From Cricetomys ansorgei (lineage: Eukaryota; Chordata; Mammalia; Rodentia; Nesomyidae): DNA of 64,000 bases. Position numbers and translations under genes: made by a program. The DNA lies in assembly GCA_026225945.1 (NCBI GenBank), contig JAMJFZ010002307.1, positions 5,059,001-5,123,000 on the forward strand. Reading direction: 5' to 3'. Below the pieces are notes generated by a model. That model had not been told where the DNA came from. It ran no database searches and saw only the letters and a program-made list of their open reading frames with translations. Numbering within the stretch: the first letter of the stretch is position 1; the number at the start of each line of letters is the position of its first letter. Below are positions 11,633-23,509 of this stretch, piece after piece.

Positions 11633-11970
11633 CTGATTTTAAAAAAGATATGGCTCTAGTCAGGAGATGGCTCAGAGAATGAAAGCACTAAGCAGCATAC
11701 CCGGACACCTGAGTTCAACCACAGAAGCCAGTGGGTAAAGGAGAGTGCTCACTGACAGCTGTCCCTGACCTCTGCTCATGGGTGACAGCATGTCTGTACC
11801 CACATATATACACAAGAAATATAATAAAAAAGTATTGCCTCAGATACCTAAGAAAGACCAGGTGTGATGACTCATACTGTAACATCAGCACTCAGGAGGA
11901 TCCTGAGTTCAAGGTTAGCCTAGGCTACATAGTGAGCTCCAAGATAAAGTGAAACTGTCTCAAGCTCTCC
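11440..11970 (+). repeat. ID, B3 and B1/B4 SINEs in intron 1
   Basis: An ID-like GGGGCCATAGCTCAGAAG is at 11440 with a 26-A tail near 11608-11630. A B3/B2-like copy (CAGGAGATGGCTCAGAG, ACCTGAGTTCAACCACAG) is at 11655-11825. A B1/B4-like copy (CCAGGTGTGATGACTCA ... GAAACTGTCTCAAG) is at 11858-11965. Confidence 0.65.
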
Positions 11971-11971
11971 C

Positions 11972-13337
11972 ACCTACCCTACAGCCCCAGCAAAACAGAA
12001 CAGTTTGAGAAGAAAAAGAAAAAAGAAAAATCTATGTATTACATTAAATGCAGAAGAATACAATAATTCAATTAAAACACTAAGTATGGAGAAAACTAGT
12101 ATTTGTTACTAGAAAGCCATTCAGAGAGGATGCACATCCTTACAAAATATTACTAAAGACTTCTCATAAAGATCTTAGTTCACCAACATTTAGCATCTAA
12201 ATCTATAGGTACCAATACCTTTAAGTGTATATGTAGCAAAACCAGCTAGAACAAACACTCTAATAATTGTTGAGAATGAACATACCACTGTAGTCCTGAT
12301 TTTCAAAAAGCAGAGAAAAATGATTACATGTAAGTGGTCAAGGACACCCACAGAACACACACAACATCCAATTTGGACACACCTCCTCTCCAAAACTACA
12401 TAAGCTTACCAGCTGATTGGCTTGATTATTTAAAAAAGGCCTCAGTGATGACAAAAGCTTAACATTCAAGAGCACTTTCTCAAATAGTTGGAACTGAGCT
12501 AGTCAGCAAATATGCACATAACTTCCAAGTAAAAAACAGTCAAAGTAAATTTTGTTATTTTTATCCCCATATTTAACTTTTAGAATTGACAAGTTAGAAA
12601 GGATTCACGCACATCAACATCATCTACTGGGGGTAGACATAAACAAGATAAGAACTAAGAAACATGTCAGACTGAGCAGTAATAAACACATCGTCAAGCA
12701 AGTAGCATGTCTCTCCTATCATCAGGAGCAGAAGTCTGAGTGTTAGTCCACTGTATCCTGGTATTGATGTCACCACAAGAAGCACAATGAGCAGATAGAC
12801 ACTGAGCAGAACAATACTTAGTTCAGAGAGGAGACAGAGCAATGCAACCATCCATAGCAGCTGTCAGCCCCCACACTGGGCAGGTACCTCCTAGCAGCAG
12901 ATACAGACAATGGGCCTGCACATATGCCTGTGCTCAGAAGCCCAACAGAAGACAGAATTAGGAGGTTGTATCTATCCTCCAGAAGTTGGCAAGGTGATAT
13001 ATGACATACATGCTTAAACAGAACAAAGGCACATAGATTGAGTCTGAAATGGCAAGATTACCACATACAGTGACAAATTCAGCACAGGCTGTACAGTTTG
13101 TGTAAGAAAGTATGTCAGGCCCATGGCCAAGTCTTAACAAGATGAGAAATGGTGAGAAGACCACAGGAGAAACTGCCTTTGCCAATACATAGCAAAGAAT
13201 ATATAAGTAAAATAAGTGATAATACGTAGGTTTAATGTATTAGAAAAGGACAAGTAACTACAGGTGAGGATGTTATAAGTGGTATACTACACATCTAACA
13301 TGCAGATATAGTTTGGATTCAACCCTCCAGACCCATC

Positions 13338-13338
<1 letters not shown>
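11972..13338. other. Intron 1 unique sequence
   Basis: No SINE is recognised in most of this 1.4-kb stretch. It is AT-rich with scattered short open frames on both strands that resemble no known protein. The part 12750-13190 (CAGCAGATACAGAC..., CACAGGAGAAACTGCC) is moderately GC and could be an old repeat I cannot name. Confidence 0.5.

Positions 13339-13339
<1 letters not shown>

Positions 13340-13371
<32 letters not shown>
13340..13371. repeat. (CA)n microsatellite
   Basis: About 16 uninterrupted CA units, preceded by a diverged segment and followed by GTATACAAATG. Intronic in ETNK1. Confidence 0.95.
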
Positions 13372-13373
<2 letters not shown>

Positions 13374-13424
13374 ATACAAATGTGATCTAGCCTTCCAGTT
13401 CAACAAGGTAGTAAAGTAAGTTAA

Positions 13425-13525
13425 ACATGGTAATTGTGGTGCGTACTTGTAAAATTCAGCCTCCTAGAGGCTGAGGCAGGAGGAATCCCAAGTTCAAGAA
13501 TAGCCCAGGCTATCAGTGAATAAAA
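13425..13525 (+). repeat. B4/B1-like SINE fragment, sense
   Basis: Blocks GTAATTGTGGTGCGTACTTG, CTAGAGGCTGAGGCAGGAGG and CAAGAATAGCCCAGGCTA match the left and middle of B1/B4 elements. Confidence 0.6.
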
Positions 13526-14149
13526 AAAGAAAGCAGAAACAGAGAGAAAACCCAGATGTTTTTCTTGGCGGTGAGGCACACAATAAGAGGACACTAATAA
13601 CAAGAATAGAATGCTGTTTGTGGGATGAACATGCACAATTATCTGACTTATTGTTCTATGTAACATGGGTGGATCTCATCAAAGCAGCTGAAGGGCCATA
13701 AAACAAAAAGAAGCATTCCTGAAGAATTCTGCTTCGAGACTACATGATCAACCCACAGCTGAGTTTCGAGCCTCCCATCTTAGGAATTGCAGACCTGCTA
13801 GTTGTCACAAAAGGTACCTCATAAACAACTTCTTTCTCCAGAGAAACCTGACACATGGTTTGTCATCCTCCCATTTCAGTAAGAATTTACCTTATAGACA
13901 CTCAGAAAATTCATCCAAATCATACAAACATACATGAGTAGTCTGCTAGAATACAGTTTAACTTCCAAAAAACAAAAGCAGCTTCAATGACGTTAAAGTA
14001 AAAAATAAATAAATGAAAGAACAAGCAATGGATCAAATGCTTGTAGCTCCATTACTTGGGAGGTACAAACGAAAGAGATCCAAGGGCAGCCTGGGGCTAT
14101 ATATGACTTATCACAAGAAAACACAAAAGTACATAGTTTTTATACCAGA

Positions 14150-14282
14150 TTATTTTGAGACAGTGTTTCTCTACATAGCCCTGGTTATCCTGACACTCAC
14201 TACGTAGACCAGGATGGTCTTAAACTCACAGCCTCTGCCTCCAGAGTGCTGGAATTAAAGGCATGTACCGCCACACCCAGAA
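14150..14282 (-). repeat. B1 SINE, antisense
   Basis: Full-length antisense B1: GAGACAGTGTTTCTCTACAT, CTACGTAGACCAGGATGG, CTGCCTCCAGAGTGCTGG and ending GTACCGCCACACCCAG. It can pair with the sense B1 about 450 bp away. Confidence 0.85.
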
Positions 14283-14364
14283 AATCACATGTTTTTTACA
14301 TGATCAAATGTTTGCAGCTATCAGATATGAGTGAATTCTTATAAAAAGCTAGTGAAATGGCAAG

Positions 14365-14490
14365 GGGCTGACAAGATGGCTCAGTGGGTAAAGGTACTTG
14401 ATGCCAAACCTGAGGACCTGAGTTCAATCCCCAGGAACCACATGATGACAGTAAAGAACTGATACTCCTCCCCTCAATAAAATGTAAATG
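14365..14490 (+). repeat. B2-type SINE, sense (short)
   Basis: GGGGCTGACAAGATGGCTCA, GTGGGTAAAGGTACTTGATG and CCTGAGTTCAATCCCCAGG are the B2/B3 head with pol III A and B box-like sequence. The 3' part is truncated. Confidence 0.8.
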
Positions 14491-14696
14491 AAAGGTTTTT
14501 TTAATGTGAAATTGTAAACACGAAAACAACTCTGTAAGATGTTTGAGGAGACCACAGTAAAAACTAGCTGATAAAGATTAATCGAGTAGGAATGCAGAAA
14601 GTAGGCCTTCTTCTCCTACCTAAAAATTTTAACATTGTGGCTATCTTTATGAAATGACTTTTTCTTCATTTAATCTCTTATAAAATGATACACATT

Positions 14697-14850
14697 AGCC
14701 AGGCGGTGGTGGCACACACCGTTAATCCCAGTGCTCAGGAGGCAGAGGCAGGTGGATCTCTGTGAGTTGAGGCCAGCTTGGTCTACAGAGTGAGTTCCAG
14801 GACAGCCAGAGTAACAGAGAAAACCTGTCTCAGAAAAGAAAAAAAAAAAA
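14697..14850 (+). repeat. B1 SINE, sense
   Basis: GCCAGGCGGTGGTGGCACAC, AGGAGGCAGAGGCAGGTGG, GCTTGGTCTACAGAGTGAG, AACCTGTCTCAG and an A-tail. Near full length with few changes, so relatively young. Confidence 0.9.
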
Positions 14851-15059
14851 TTTAGCTTACTATTTTTCCTAAGAACTTACTTGTGAAAAAGGATTAATCC
14901 AAAACAATCCGCTTTGTGGGAGGGATAGAGGGAGGGAGGAAAGGAGGGAAGGAAGGGACTGAAGAGGCACTGCTACAGCGTCACCACTAGAGGGAGGGCA
15001 AGGTTAAGGCCAGAAATGGAGACAGTCTTTCAAAGCTGGAATTATTTTATTTCTTGCCC

Positions 15060-15660
15060 AGGGTTTGGGGCTACAAAGTACAATTTGTTTAATTATTTTT
15101 TTCTCAAACCTATTTTTGAACAGGAATCTTGCTGTGTTGCCCAGGAAGGCCTTGGACTCCTGAACTCAAGCAACCCCACCTCAACCTCCTGAAATCACCA
15201 CCATGTGCTAAGCCTACTTTTTTCTACATGTACAGAAAGACAGCACCTGATGCAGCCCGTACTTTTATGTAAATTTAAACCTAAACCAGCCTCAGAGGGT
15301 AACCCCTTAATATTCTGTAAAGTTCTCAGATATACTTTTTTCTTTCTGCATGCACGCCATGTACTTGTGTGCACGTTCACACATATGCAGGCACACAAGG
15401 AAAGGCCCAAGACTGATAGACCTCCTCAACCACTCTTCACTTACTCACCTAGAGCTAGCCAGCCATACAGAAAGTCTAGTTGGCTAGCTTGCCCCAGGAA
15501 TCCATCTCTACCTTCTGACTGCTGGGATTACAAACAGGCCTACCTGTGCACTCAAAAATTTCTATAGGTACTGGGGGTCAAAACTCCAGTCCTCACACAC
15601 AGCAAGCATTCTTATCAAGCAAGAGCCTTATCAGCTGAGCCATCTCCCCAGCCCCAATGT
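15060..15660 (-). repeat. Antisense B1-like and B3-like SINE pair
   Basis: 15095-15200 carries an old antisense B1 (CTTGCTGTGTTGCCCAGG). 15330-15655 carries an antisense B3/B4-type element ending in TTATCAGCTGAGCCATCTCC plus CCAGCCCC. Confidence 0.6.
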
Positions 15661-15689
15661 ATCTCACACTATCTTTTCTTAATTAAAAA

Positions 15690-15905
15690 AAATATATATA
15701 TGTGTGTATAGGCTTCTGCCTGCCATGTATGTGTGCACATGTCTGCCTCATGCCCACTGAAGGTCAAAAGACAAGTGTCAGATCCCCTGGGACTAGAGTT
15801 TACAGACAGCTGTAAGGTGTAGTGTGGGTTCTGGGAACCAAACACAGGGCCTCTGAAAAATCAAAAAGTGTTCCTAACAGCTGAGCCATCTATCCAATCC
15901 CTCTT
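15690..15905 (-). repeat. B2/B3-type SINE, antisense
   Basis: GCCTGCCATGTATGTGTGC, CCCTGGGACTAGAGTTTACAG, GGGTTCTGGGAACCAAAC and CAGCTGAGCCATCTATCCAA in antisense order. A second, partial antisense copy follows at 15955-16095. Confidence 0.75.
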
Positions 15906-16114
15906 ATCCTATCTTATTGTAATTCATCTTTTCAAACACTGTTCTCTATAATTATCTGTGTTTGTGTGTGTGCAAGCGTGTATGTAAAAGCCATAGACCT
16001 CTCCTTAGCCACACAGGTTCTAGGATTCAAACTCAGGCCATGGGGCTTGGTAGCAAGTGCCTTTCTTAGCTGAGTTATCTCACCAGCCCGGAACACAATT
16101 TGTAAACTGTGACA

Positions 16115-16275
16115 GTCAGGGCTGGAGACAGCTCAGCAGTTAAGAGCTGTTCTTCCAGAGAAGAAGAGTTTGGTTCCCAGAACCCACATAGTTCCAAGGG
16201 ATCCAATACATCTTCTACTCTCCATGGATACCTACTGGTACATATATAACACACACACAAAGAGACACACATCAA
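16115..16275 (+). repeat. B2-type SINE, sense
   Basis: GTCAGGGCTGGAGACAGCTC, CAGTTAAGAGCTGTTCTTCC and GTTCCCAGAACCCACATAG, ending in a CACACA and AATAAATTT tail. Confidence 0.8.
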
Positions 16276-16399
16276 TAAATTTACACTTATCTCAGCCTAC
16301 AATATCTACTTGACATTCTATTAATATGTGGTAATCATAGGGTTCAAAAATCCATCCAAGGTAATCATTTATTTCCCAATTCACAAGATTTATACTGAA

Positions 16400-16920
16400 G
16401 CCCCAGTGTGTAAGAAGCATGGAGGTCCTGGTGCTCACAGATAAGCATAGGGAAACCTGGAATGTTAAACACCCAGTTTAACACTGTTCCTTCAAAGGCA
16501 GGGATGCATAAGCTGTTATCCACCCAGAAGGCTGGGAGCAGACGCGGTTAATAGCCTGGTGACCTTGGTGCTTGTGCTTTCTGTGTGGGAGACCACAAAT
16601 CAGTTCCTTCCCCAGACCCTTATTGTTTTTCTCAATCTACAGAATCTATCTTTATAAAAGGTATCACATGTAGTCAATCCATAAAACCCCTCTTTATGGA
16701 AGGCATTACATGTACTTAAAAGAGTCTTAGTGTGGACATATCTGATCTTTATTTAGCTCACTGTGTGCTTTATTATGCACATGTGATTGAGTTTTCACCA
16801 GGAAAGTTTTCACAAAATTGTGCTGTGCTTAAATGTGCCTAAAATAAAGTACTCAGGTCAGACTCCCAAAGTCTGACAACTCTTAGATACAATCCATCCA
16901 TGACCATGAGTGATAAAAGG
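16400..16920 (+). mobile_element. Possible old LTR (ERV-type), boundaries unclear
   Basis: The sequence has an LTR-like layout: TATAAAAGG near 16650, then CCTAAAATAAAGTACTCAGG near 16840-16860, followed by a GACTCCCAAAGTCTGAC inverted motif like that of some rodent ERV R/U5 regions. No clear TG...CA ends or target duplication were found, so it may instead be unique sequence. Confidence 0.35.
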
Positions 16921-17269
16921 AAGACATTGGGGATTACAGTGCCTTAAGCCTCTAATGGAAACATGTGATTGAGGAGAGGCACCTCCACCAGGATAGGGAA
17001 ATATGATGCCAGCTTTTCAAAGAATTAAGAAGGAAAAACCTACCAACACATTAATAGCTTTCTATTAAGCTGAAGTTCTCAAGTGTCAGGCAGAGTAACT
17101 TCCTATTCTGGTGATAAATACTTCCCATGAGTACACACAGGAGTGCATGCTACTAGGGACATAGGTAAACCAGGGACACACACATACCCTTCTGGTATTT
17201 TACTTTAAAACCATAAAAAACTTCCCTCAACCAATGTTTCTCTGCATTGTAATGAGACACTTCTCTCTT

Positions 17270-17456
17270 TTGAATAATCTATTTTTATTTTATGTGCAAT
17301 GGTGCTTTGCCTATATGTATGTCTGTGTAAGGATATCGGATCACCTGAAACTGGAGTTAGACAGTTGTGAGCTGCCATGTGGGTGCTGGGAATTGAACCC
17401 AGATCCTCTGAAAGAGTAGTCAGTGCTCTTAACTACTAAGCCATCTCTCCAGCCCA
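17270..17456 (-). repeat. B2/B3-type SINE, antisense
   Basis: Well preserved antisense copy: TTATTTTATGTGCAATGGTG, CTGGAGTTAGACAGTTGTGA, GTGGGTGCTGGGAATTGAAC, CAGATCCTCTGAAAGAG and CCATCTCTCCAGCCC. Confidence 0.9.
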
Positions 17457-18149
17457 ACACTTCTTTCAACAACTACAAAAAATATAATTCACCTACCTGA
17501 AAACATTCACGGTTTTTCTGTCACGCCTTTAATAAAATATTAACTCCCTAGTGAGGCACAGATCCCCAATGCCCACCCCTCCTTCCAAAAGTCACCCCCA
17601 TTCCCACTGCTCTGCCTTTGGGCCTACCTTAACTGTCTTTGTGAAATACTTCTTCCTTGCCTAGAATCACATCTTTCCTTCAAAGCTTAGCTCAGGGGTT
17701 GAGTGCAGCTCAAAGCAGTGTTTGCCTCATACGTACAACACCATGGAGCTCATCTCCAGCACCTGGCCCCCCACATACACACTATGACAAAGGCTTAAAT
17801 CAGGCTCTCCCACCTCTAAGAAGCTTCTTCCCATTTCTCTTGGGCCTGCCTTGTGCTCCAGTTCACAACACTAAGGAACCCAGCTAAAAATTAACATTAT
17901 CCTTAGTTCATAAATACATATCAATTACTGAATTTCATGAACTTAAGTTTTTCATCCTTCAGTGGTACTGGACTGACCCCTGGGCAGCACACACTAGGCT
18001 GAGCTACATACTCAGCCCTGAAACATTATGATTCCTTCTGTTCAAACTCCCATTTACCAATGAAGGTAGTGAGAGATGAGAATACTACACTGAAATACAC
18101 TTTAGTATTCATTTTCCCCAAGTGCTTTCTACATAGTACTATGTTGTTT

Positions 18150-18285
18150 TGCTTTTTTCCTGTGTTTCTTTTTGTTTTTGTTTTGTTTTATTTTTTGGGG
18201 GGACAGGTTTTGCCCTGTAATCCAAATCAGTCTGGAAGTCAAAGTCCTCCCACCTAGAACTCTATATGCTGGGATTAAAGACTAA
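18150..18285 (-). repeat. B1-like SINE, antisense (diverged)
   Basis: GGACAGGTTTTGCCCTGTAA, CCCACCTAGAACTC and GCTGGGATTAAAGACTAAAG, in the antisense order expected of B1. It is preceded by a T-rich tract (the A-tail complement is on the far side). Confidence 0.6.
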
Positions 18286-18744
18286 AGACTAAAATGCTTG
18301 CCCAAGATTACAAAGCCATCCTCTTTCCACAATAGTGATGGCCCCAAAGAGTGGAATGGTTTGCTTAAGTCAAATCAGAGGTGTCAATATCTGAAACGTA
18401 ACTAGCAATTAAGTCTCCTAACCATAGTTCACTCATTACATCGTGATAAAAATGCATGGAAAGTATAAAAAAAATTCAATTAAAATATTTGAAAGCTATC
18501 AAACATTGCATGTTTTTGCAAACATCATGTCTCTCCCAACCTTGTGCATTATTTTTCTAAGATACCAAAAACAGAAGAGTAAGAAATAGACAACTGGCCT
18601 TAAGTGAAGACAGAAAAACAAGCAAGGTAAAATGATACGTAATTGGAAAAAACACAATGAAACCATAATATTTATTATATGATGGATAGAAAATCTGGCT
18701 TATGCTTGAAACTCAAAAATTTCAAAAACATACAGAAGTATGGC

Positions 18745-18825
18745 CAAGGCTGGGGATGTAGCTTAGTGGAAGAGCACTTGCCTAGTATACAACAGCACTG
18801 AATTTACCAACACTGGGGAAATGCA
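18745..18825 (+). repeat. ID SINE (BC1/tRNA-Ala-derived), sense
   Basis: GGCTGGGGATGTAGCTTAG followed by TGGAAGAGCACTTGCCTAG is the ID head with pol III A-box. The B-box region is diverged. Confidence 0.8.
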
Positions 18826-19069
18826 CAAGCTTGTATTAGAGGAGTAATATGCTTCTAAAATGTTTTTGTGACATCTTTGAATGTGAAAAAATCTGAATAG
18901 TCATTTAGAAAACAATGAATTACATTACATATTCTGGTTTGTCTTGGGCTGGAAATTTCAAAGAGCAGATGTTTTTGATTCAGGCCCTATCCAGCCTGTG
19001 CTTGGCAGCATAATTATCATGAACTAGCATTTATTTTACCCTCAGCCTCAGGGGTAAGGAACTGCTGAT

Positions 19070-19230
19070 TGGATCTATTTTACAGCTAAGGATAATGAAG
19101 CTTAGAAAAGGTAAGAAATTTGGCCAGGAGACATGTTTTGTAGCTCATACCTTAACACCAACACTTGGGAGGCTAAAGCAGGAGGGACTGCCTGTAAGCC
19201 CCAGTCTATACTGGCTAGAGTGAGACTGTT
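19070..19230 (+). repeat. MIR fragment followed by B1/B4-like SINE
   Basis: 19072-19122 (TTTTACAGCTAAGGATAATG, AGCTTAGAAAAGGTAAGAAA) resembles the MIR core. 19125-19230 (ACACTTGGGAGGCTAAAGCA, GCCCCAGTCTATACTGGC) is a B1/B4-type SINE. Confidence 0.55.
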
Positions 19231-19924
19231 TCCAAAAGAAAAAAGAACAAAACTTAAGCAGTGAAACAAAGCTAATAAAGTACAGGGCACAGATGCCATC
19301 CCCATGCTCTCCACCTTTACTAACAGTCGGCTACTGAAAACACTGAATGGACATAAGGCACCAATCCCCAAGTAAGTTTCCTAAGATCCTATAGCACAAG
19401 CAAATACTGGAGGTGGAGGGGGGCGGCTGCTGCACACAACTACATTCTTATGTCTGAGTTCACATATGTGTGTGGGCACATACGTGTGCAAGCGTGATGC
19501 AAGTGTGTATGTATGGAAGCCCAGAGTTGGCATCAGGTGTATAATATCAGTCAACTCCACCGTATTTATTAAAGCAGGATCTCTCACTGAAGCCTGAGCT
19601 GGATGACCCTACTTGTTCCAAAAATTCCCTTTCTCTACCTCTGCAGTGCTGGGAAGAGATGTTAACTTTATAACCTCTGTAACAAAGATGGCCTTCCCAG
19701 CCTATCAAGCCTTTGCCATTATACCATTATCTACTGTGAACCCAAACTATGAAGAACTTAAACAGTAGCATGCTAATGAAAAAGTCTAGTTCAAATACTG
19801 CAACACAGCAAGCCCCAAAGTGACCCACTGGAATAGTCAGGACACTGAGCAAGTTTTTTCAAAGGGAAAAACATTTTGGCTGGGCATGGTAATTTGTAAA
19901 CTTGTAATCCTATGTCTGGGGAGG

Positions 19925-20700
19925 CTGGAGCAGAAAGATCTAAGAAAATGACAAAAGGAAGAAAAACAAAGTCTCTTTGATCCTTTACCCTATCCCAAAA
20001 AATACAGATACATCAAAAATCCACATTCAAATAAGGGAAATGCTGCATAACAAAAGGAGTTTCTGCCATTTTCTAAAATGGGAGCACACATGGAAGGAAA
20101 TGCAAATGTGTTCAAGAGAGCTCAAAGCAGGCTTTTTCTGAGCCACAGCAGGTTTTCAAAAAATTAATCTAACAAAGACATGACTTCCCTGCTTCAATCA
20201 TAACACATACACATAAGCTTTCTAGGTCAAGAAACAGTAATTCCTAAGCTAAGTCCCTCCCAGATCTGTCACATACAGGCTCAGTTTCACTAACTGCAAT
20301 ATCCATTAGCAGTTCTTGTCTGTGCCCCTCACAGGACAGTTGGAGAATGCAGCTGAAGGGCTTTTTAGAAAAAGACAGCATGAAACAGAAAGCACTTAGC
20401 TAGTACTATCTCAGAACTATCTCTACCCATTCAGAAATATAACTCTGAAAAACTCATGAAACCCTTCCTTAGAGCGTGCTTTTACTTTTGATGAGAACAA
20501 CTCTATCCAAAACAAGATACAATTCCACGTGCTGGTGAGTTCTAAGTAAAGACTGACTACTGACTACTGACTGACTATTTGCGCTGCATCTAAGTCTTCT
20601 TGTTTTTTGGCCTGTCTCTAAATGTTTTCATGTTCTACATGTTGGTATTCAAGGAGTAACTGCCAGGAAGGATAAGGGTTGTCACAAAAAGTTTCTAAAA
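19925..20700. other. Intron 1 unique sequence
   Basis: Apart from a B1 head fragment just before it (TGGCTGGGCATGG near 19880), no repeat is recognised. The stretch contains a short GACTGACTACTGACT microduplication at about 20550-20575. No coding signal is seen. Confidence 0.5.
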
Positions 20701-20739
20701 TATGTTTAGGGAGTATTTTTAATATTTTTTTTTCCTTTT

Positions 20740-20880
20740 TTGGGGGGATGAGAGGCTAAGACAGAGACTCAAGTTCAAGTAGCACCTGCTGGCCTGGAAC
20801 TCCTTATGTGAAGCCAGTAACAACCTTGAACTCCCTGATCCTTCTTGCCTCTACTACATGCAGCCCCCCAAAAAAAGTTT
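20740..20880 (-). repeat. B1-like SINE, antisense
   Basis: GCACCTGCTGGCCTGGAAC, CAGTAACAACCTTGAACTCC and a terminal CTACATGCAGCCCCCC in antisense order. Diverged. Confidence 0.6.
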
Positions 20881-21135
20881 CTTTTTTTTTTTGGGGGGGG
20901 TGGTGAAAGCTTGTGTAGTATGCTAGGCTCCAGCTTCCATTCCCAGAACCACACAGAGTTGGAAGAAGAGAAAACACCAAAAAAGGGCTATTAGTGATAC
21001 CAGCCGACCTGAAATTATATTACCTCTTGACTATAGGACACATGCTTCCCTTTCTGAAATGAGGTGGGAGTATTATTACCTTTACGGTTGAAGGGAGAAA
21101 AAACTCAAAAGAAACTATAACCATTAAGAAATAAA

Positions 21136-21450
21136 GCTGCAGTGACAAGAGCCTTTAAGCCCATCACTCAGGAGGCAGAGGTAGGTGGATCTCTGTCAGT
21201 TCCAGGCCAGCCTGGTCTACAGAGGTAATTCTAGACCAGTTGGTGCTACAATGAGACCTTGTCTCGAAAAAATAAAATAAAAAATAGCTGAGTGGTGGCG
21301 CATGCCTTTAATCCCAGCACTCAGGAGGCAGAGGCAGGCAGATCTTTGTGAGTTCAAGGCCAGCCTGGTCTACAGAGTGAGTTCCAAGACAGCCAGAGTT
21401 ACAACAGAGAAACCCTGTCTCAAAAAAGTAAATAAAAATAAAAAATAACA
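21136..21450 (+). repeat. Two tandem B1 SINEs, sense
   Basis: Copy 1 (21136-21270): ACTCAGGAGGCAGAGGTAGG, GGCCAGCCTGGTCTACAG, GACCTTGTCTCG. Copy 2 (21286-21435): GAGTGGTGGCGCATGCC, GGCCAGCCTGGTCTACAG, GAAACCCTGTCTC, followed by an A/T-rich tail. The second retains high similarity to the B1 consensus and is young. Confidence 0.9.
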
Positions 21451-22252
21451 ACAAAGCCAATTACTAAACAAAGCTCCAAGGCATCATCAGTTTGTAATGA
21501 CCTAGCATGTAGAAAGTCCATTCTGTTGAGTTGGGAAGTAAATAAATAACCACAATCTTGGTTTACTGATGGCTCAGCTTCCGATCCAAGACTTCTGCTT
21601 GCACAAGGAGGGAATGAATTTCTAATTATCAGTTCTTGAGGGAGGTGAGTAATAGATATCACTTTCAAATATATGTATTAGGAGTTCAGATGATGAACCC
21701 AAAGGTTAAAGTTAACAGTGAGAACATGGGCCAGGAATGGTGGCAAAAGCCTACAATCCCACCACAACGGATCGGGAAACAGGACCACCGATTGAGTGAC
21801 CAACTTAGTCACTTCACCTCAGAAAGAAGAAGCTACAAATAAATCATGATTTAATCTGATTTCCTGTACAACATTCAAAATAGTTTTGTCTTTTTTAACA
21901 TATACATTGACTTTCCTTCACCAAATTTCACAAGAATTTAGACATGGCACCTACCTAATATGGTTTCCCAGGCAACGATGATTTAAAAAAGCTATAGCTT
22001 AATCCGGCACACAGCACTATATCCAATAGCTATTACTACTATTCTACACATAAATAAATCAAAGGAAATTCCAAGCTTCAAACTTTAAAAGTCACTGCTA
22101 AAAAGTAACATGGGTTGCCAGCATTGCAGTTTACCAGGAAGCAGCACTGATTTTAATTACTAAGATATTTTCCAGAAATAAATTTTATTAAATTTCAAAA
22201 CTCTCTTAAAACAAACAAGTTAATGTGTACTATATAATAACTGTCTAACATG

Positions 22253-22325
22253 AGGGCTACAGATGTAGCTCAGTGGTAGGGCAGCCTCTGTTCAATTCCC
22301 AGCACTGGAAAAAAAAAAAAAAAAC
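22253..22325 (+). repeat. ID SINE, sense
   Basis: GAGGGCTACAGATGTAGCTC, AGTGGTAGGGCAGCC and GTTCAATTCCCAGCACTGG, followed by a long A-tail: a near-complete ID element. Confidence 0.9.
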
Positions 22326-23069
22326 CCACAAACATGTTTTCATTTGAAAAGCACTTCCCTTATAGGAAATGTAATAATTTTCCAAGTTATAAAAATAATT
22401 TTGAATTCACTATATACCTAGCCACAAGCATGCCATAAAATTTCAAATTCTTTTGTCTAACAAGTTTCTTCCCCAAAACAAATGGGTCCCTTTAATCTGC
22501 TCAGACCCCTTCTAGCAAGAACCGAAACTAAAACTCATGAAAACACTAGTGTCAGAAATTGCTCTGGGACCTAGGCACTGCTCATGTTTTAATTACATTA
22601 AAAAATAATTCAGCAAAAAAAAAATTAATTAATAAGCTTTGTATAAATCCCACAAATTTATTGGAGTCAAAATGTGGCAGATAGCTTAATAATCCAAATA
22701 AATGTTCCTCCATTATTGCTCAAATATAAAATAAGCCCTTGCCGTTAAAAAAAATGCTAATTTGGTTTTTCGTTAGCAAGGAAAAAGGAAGTTCATCTTG
22801 GTAATGCTTAAAGCTGTGTACTGAAAAAGCTAAAACCAAGCCATACCAAATAAATTCTGGGTATGGGAAATCATAACTTGCAAGTGGTTTTTTATTTGTT
22901 TGTTTGTTTTAACCCTAGATTTTCGGGGTTTTCCTCTGCCTGAGAATTTTTGTCTTTAATGAAAATATTCCCGGACCACTGCTCACTCCAACCTAGGGCA
23001 TTAATTTTACTAAGGCTTTACATTTTAAAAACACCACATCAAGCCCTCAAATAACGCTCAGAATAGCGT
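22326..23069 (-). other. Proximal intron 1, SINE-free
   Basis: AT-rich unique DNA running into the CpG island. No SINE. Contains AGTGGTTTTTTATTTGTTTG-type T-rich tracts and no gene evidence. Confidence 0.6.
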
Positions 23070-23264
23070 TCCCTAGCATCCTGGCGTGGGCAGCCGGTCC
23101 GCGGTCATTCCGCTTGGGAATGGAGTTCTCCCGCGGCCCGGAGGATGTGGGAAGATCCCGGGCTGGATAAGGCAGGGATGGGAGGGACGCGCAAGGGAGG
23201 GAGGGCAACACCGTGAGGACCGCCGGAGGCGGTGAGCCTGCAGGGTCTGGGCATGAGAGGAAGG

Positions 23265-23462
23265 AATCCTCAGGCATGACCAGGGCCGGGGCAGCCATCC
23301 CGGGGCTCCCGGGGCTGCCATCAGGGAACCTGGGCAGCTATCCCCGGAAACGGGGCAGCCATCCTGGGGACCGGGGCAGCCACCCTGGGGGCTCCCGGGG
23401 CCCAGGACAGCCATCAGGGAGCCGGGGCAGCCATCCCGGGGCTCCCGGGGGCCAGGCGGGCA
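23265..23462. repeat. GC-rich minisatellite at the 5' end of ETNK1 intron 1
   Basis: Repeated variants of a unit of about 20-35 bp built from GGGGCAGCCATCC and GGGGCTCCCGGGG blocks. The GGCAGCCATC-like core recurs at least seven times between 23290 and 23440. The array begins about 50 bp after the exon 1 donor in transcription direction. Unit lengths are irregular, so this is an imperfect array. Runs of G on the plus strand and C on the minus strand could support G-quadruplex or i-motif structures. Confidence 0.75.
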
Positions 23463-23509
23463 TCGCTGACGCGGCGGCTTCTGGAAGGAAACGTGGAGCC
23501 CGGCCTCAC

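Noticed and set aside
22253..22325. tRNA gene candidate from A-box and B-box like sequence
   Set aside because: It matches the ID SINE including its A-tail and cannot fold into a full cloverleaf; the same applies to other ID and B2 copies.
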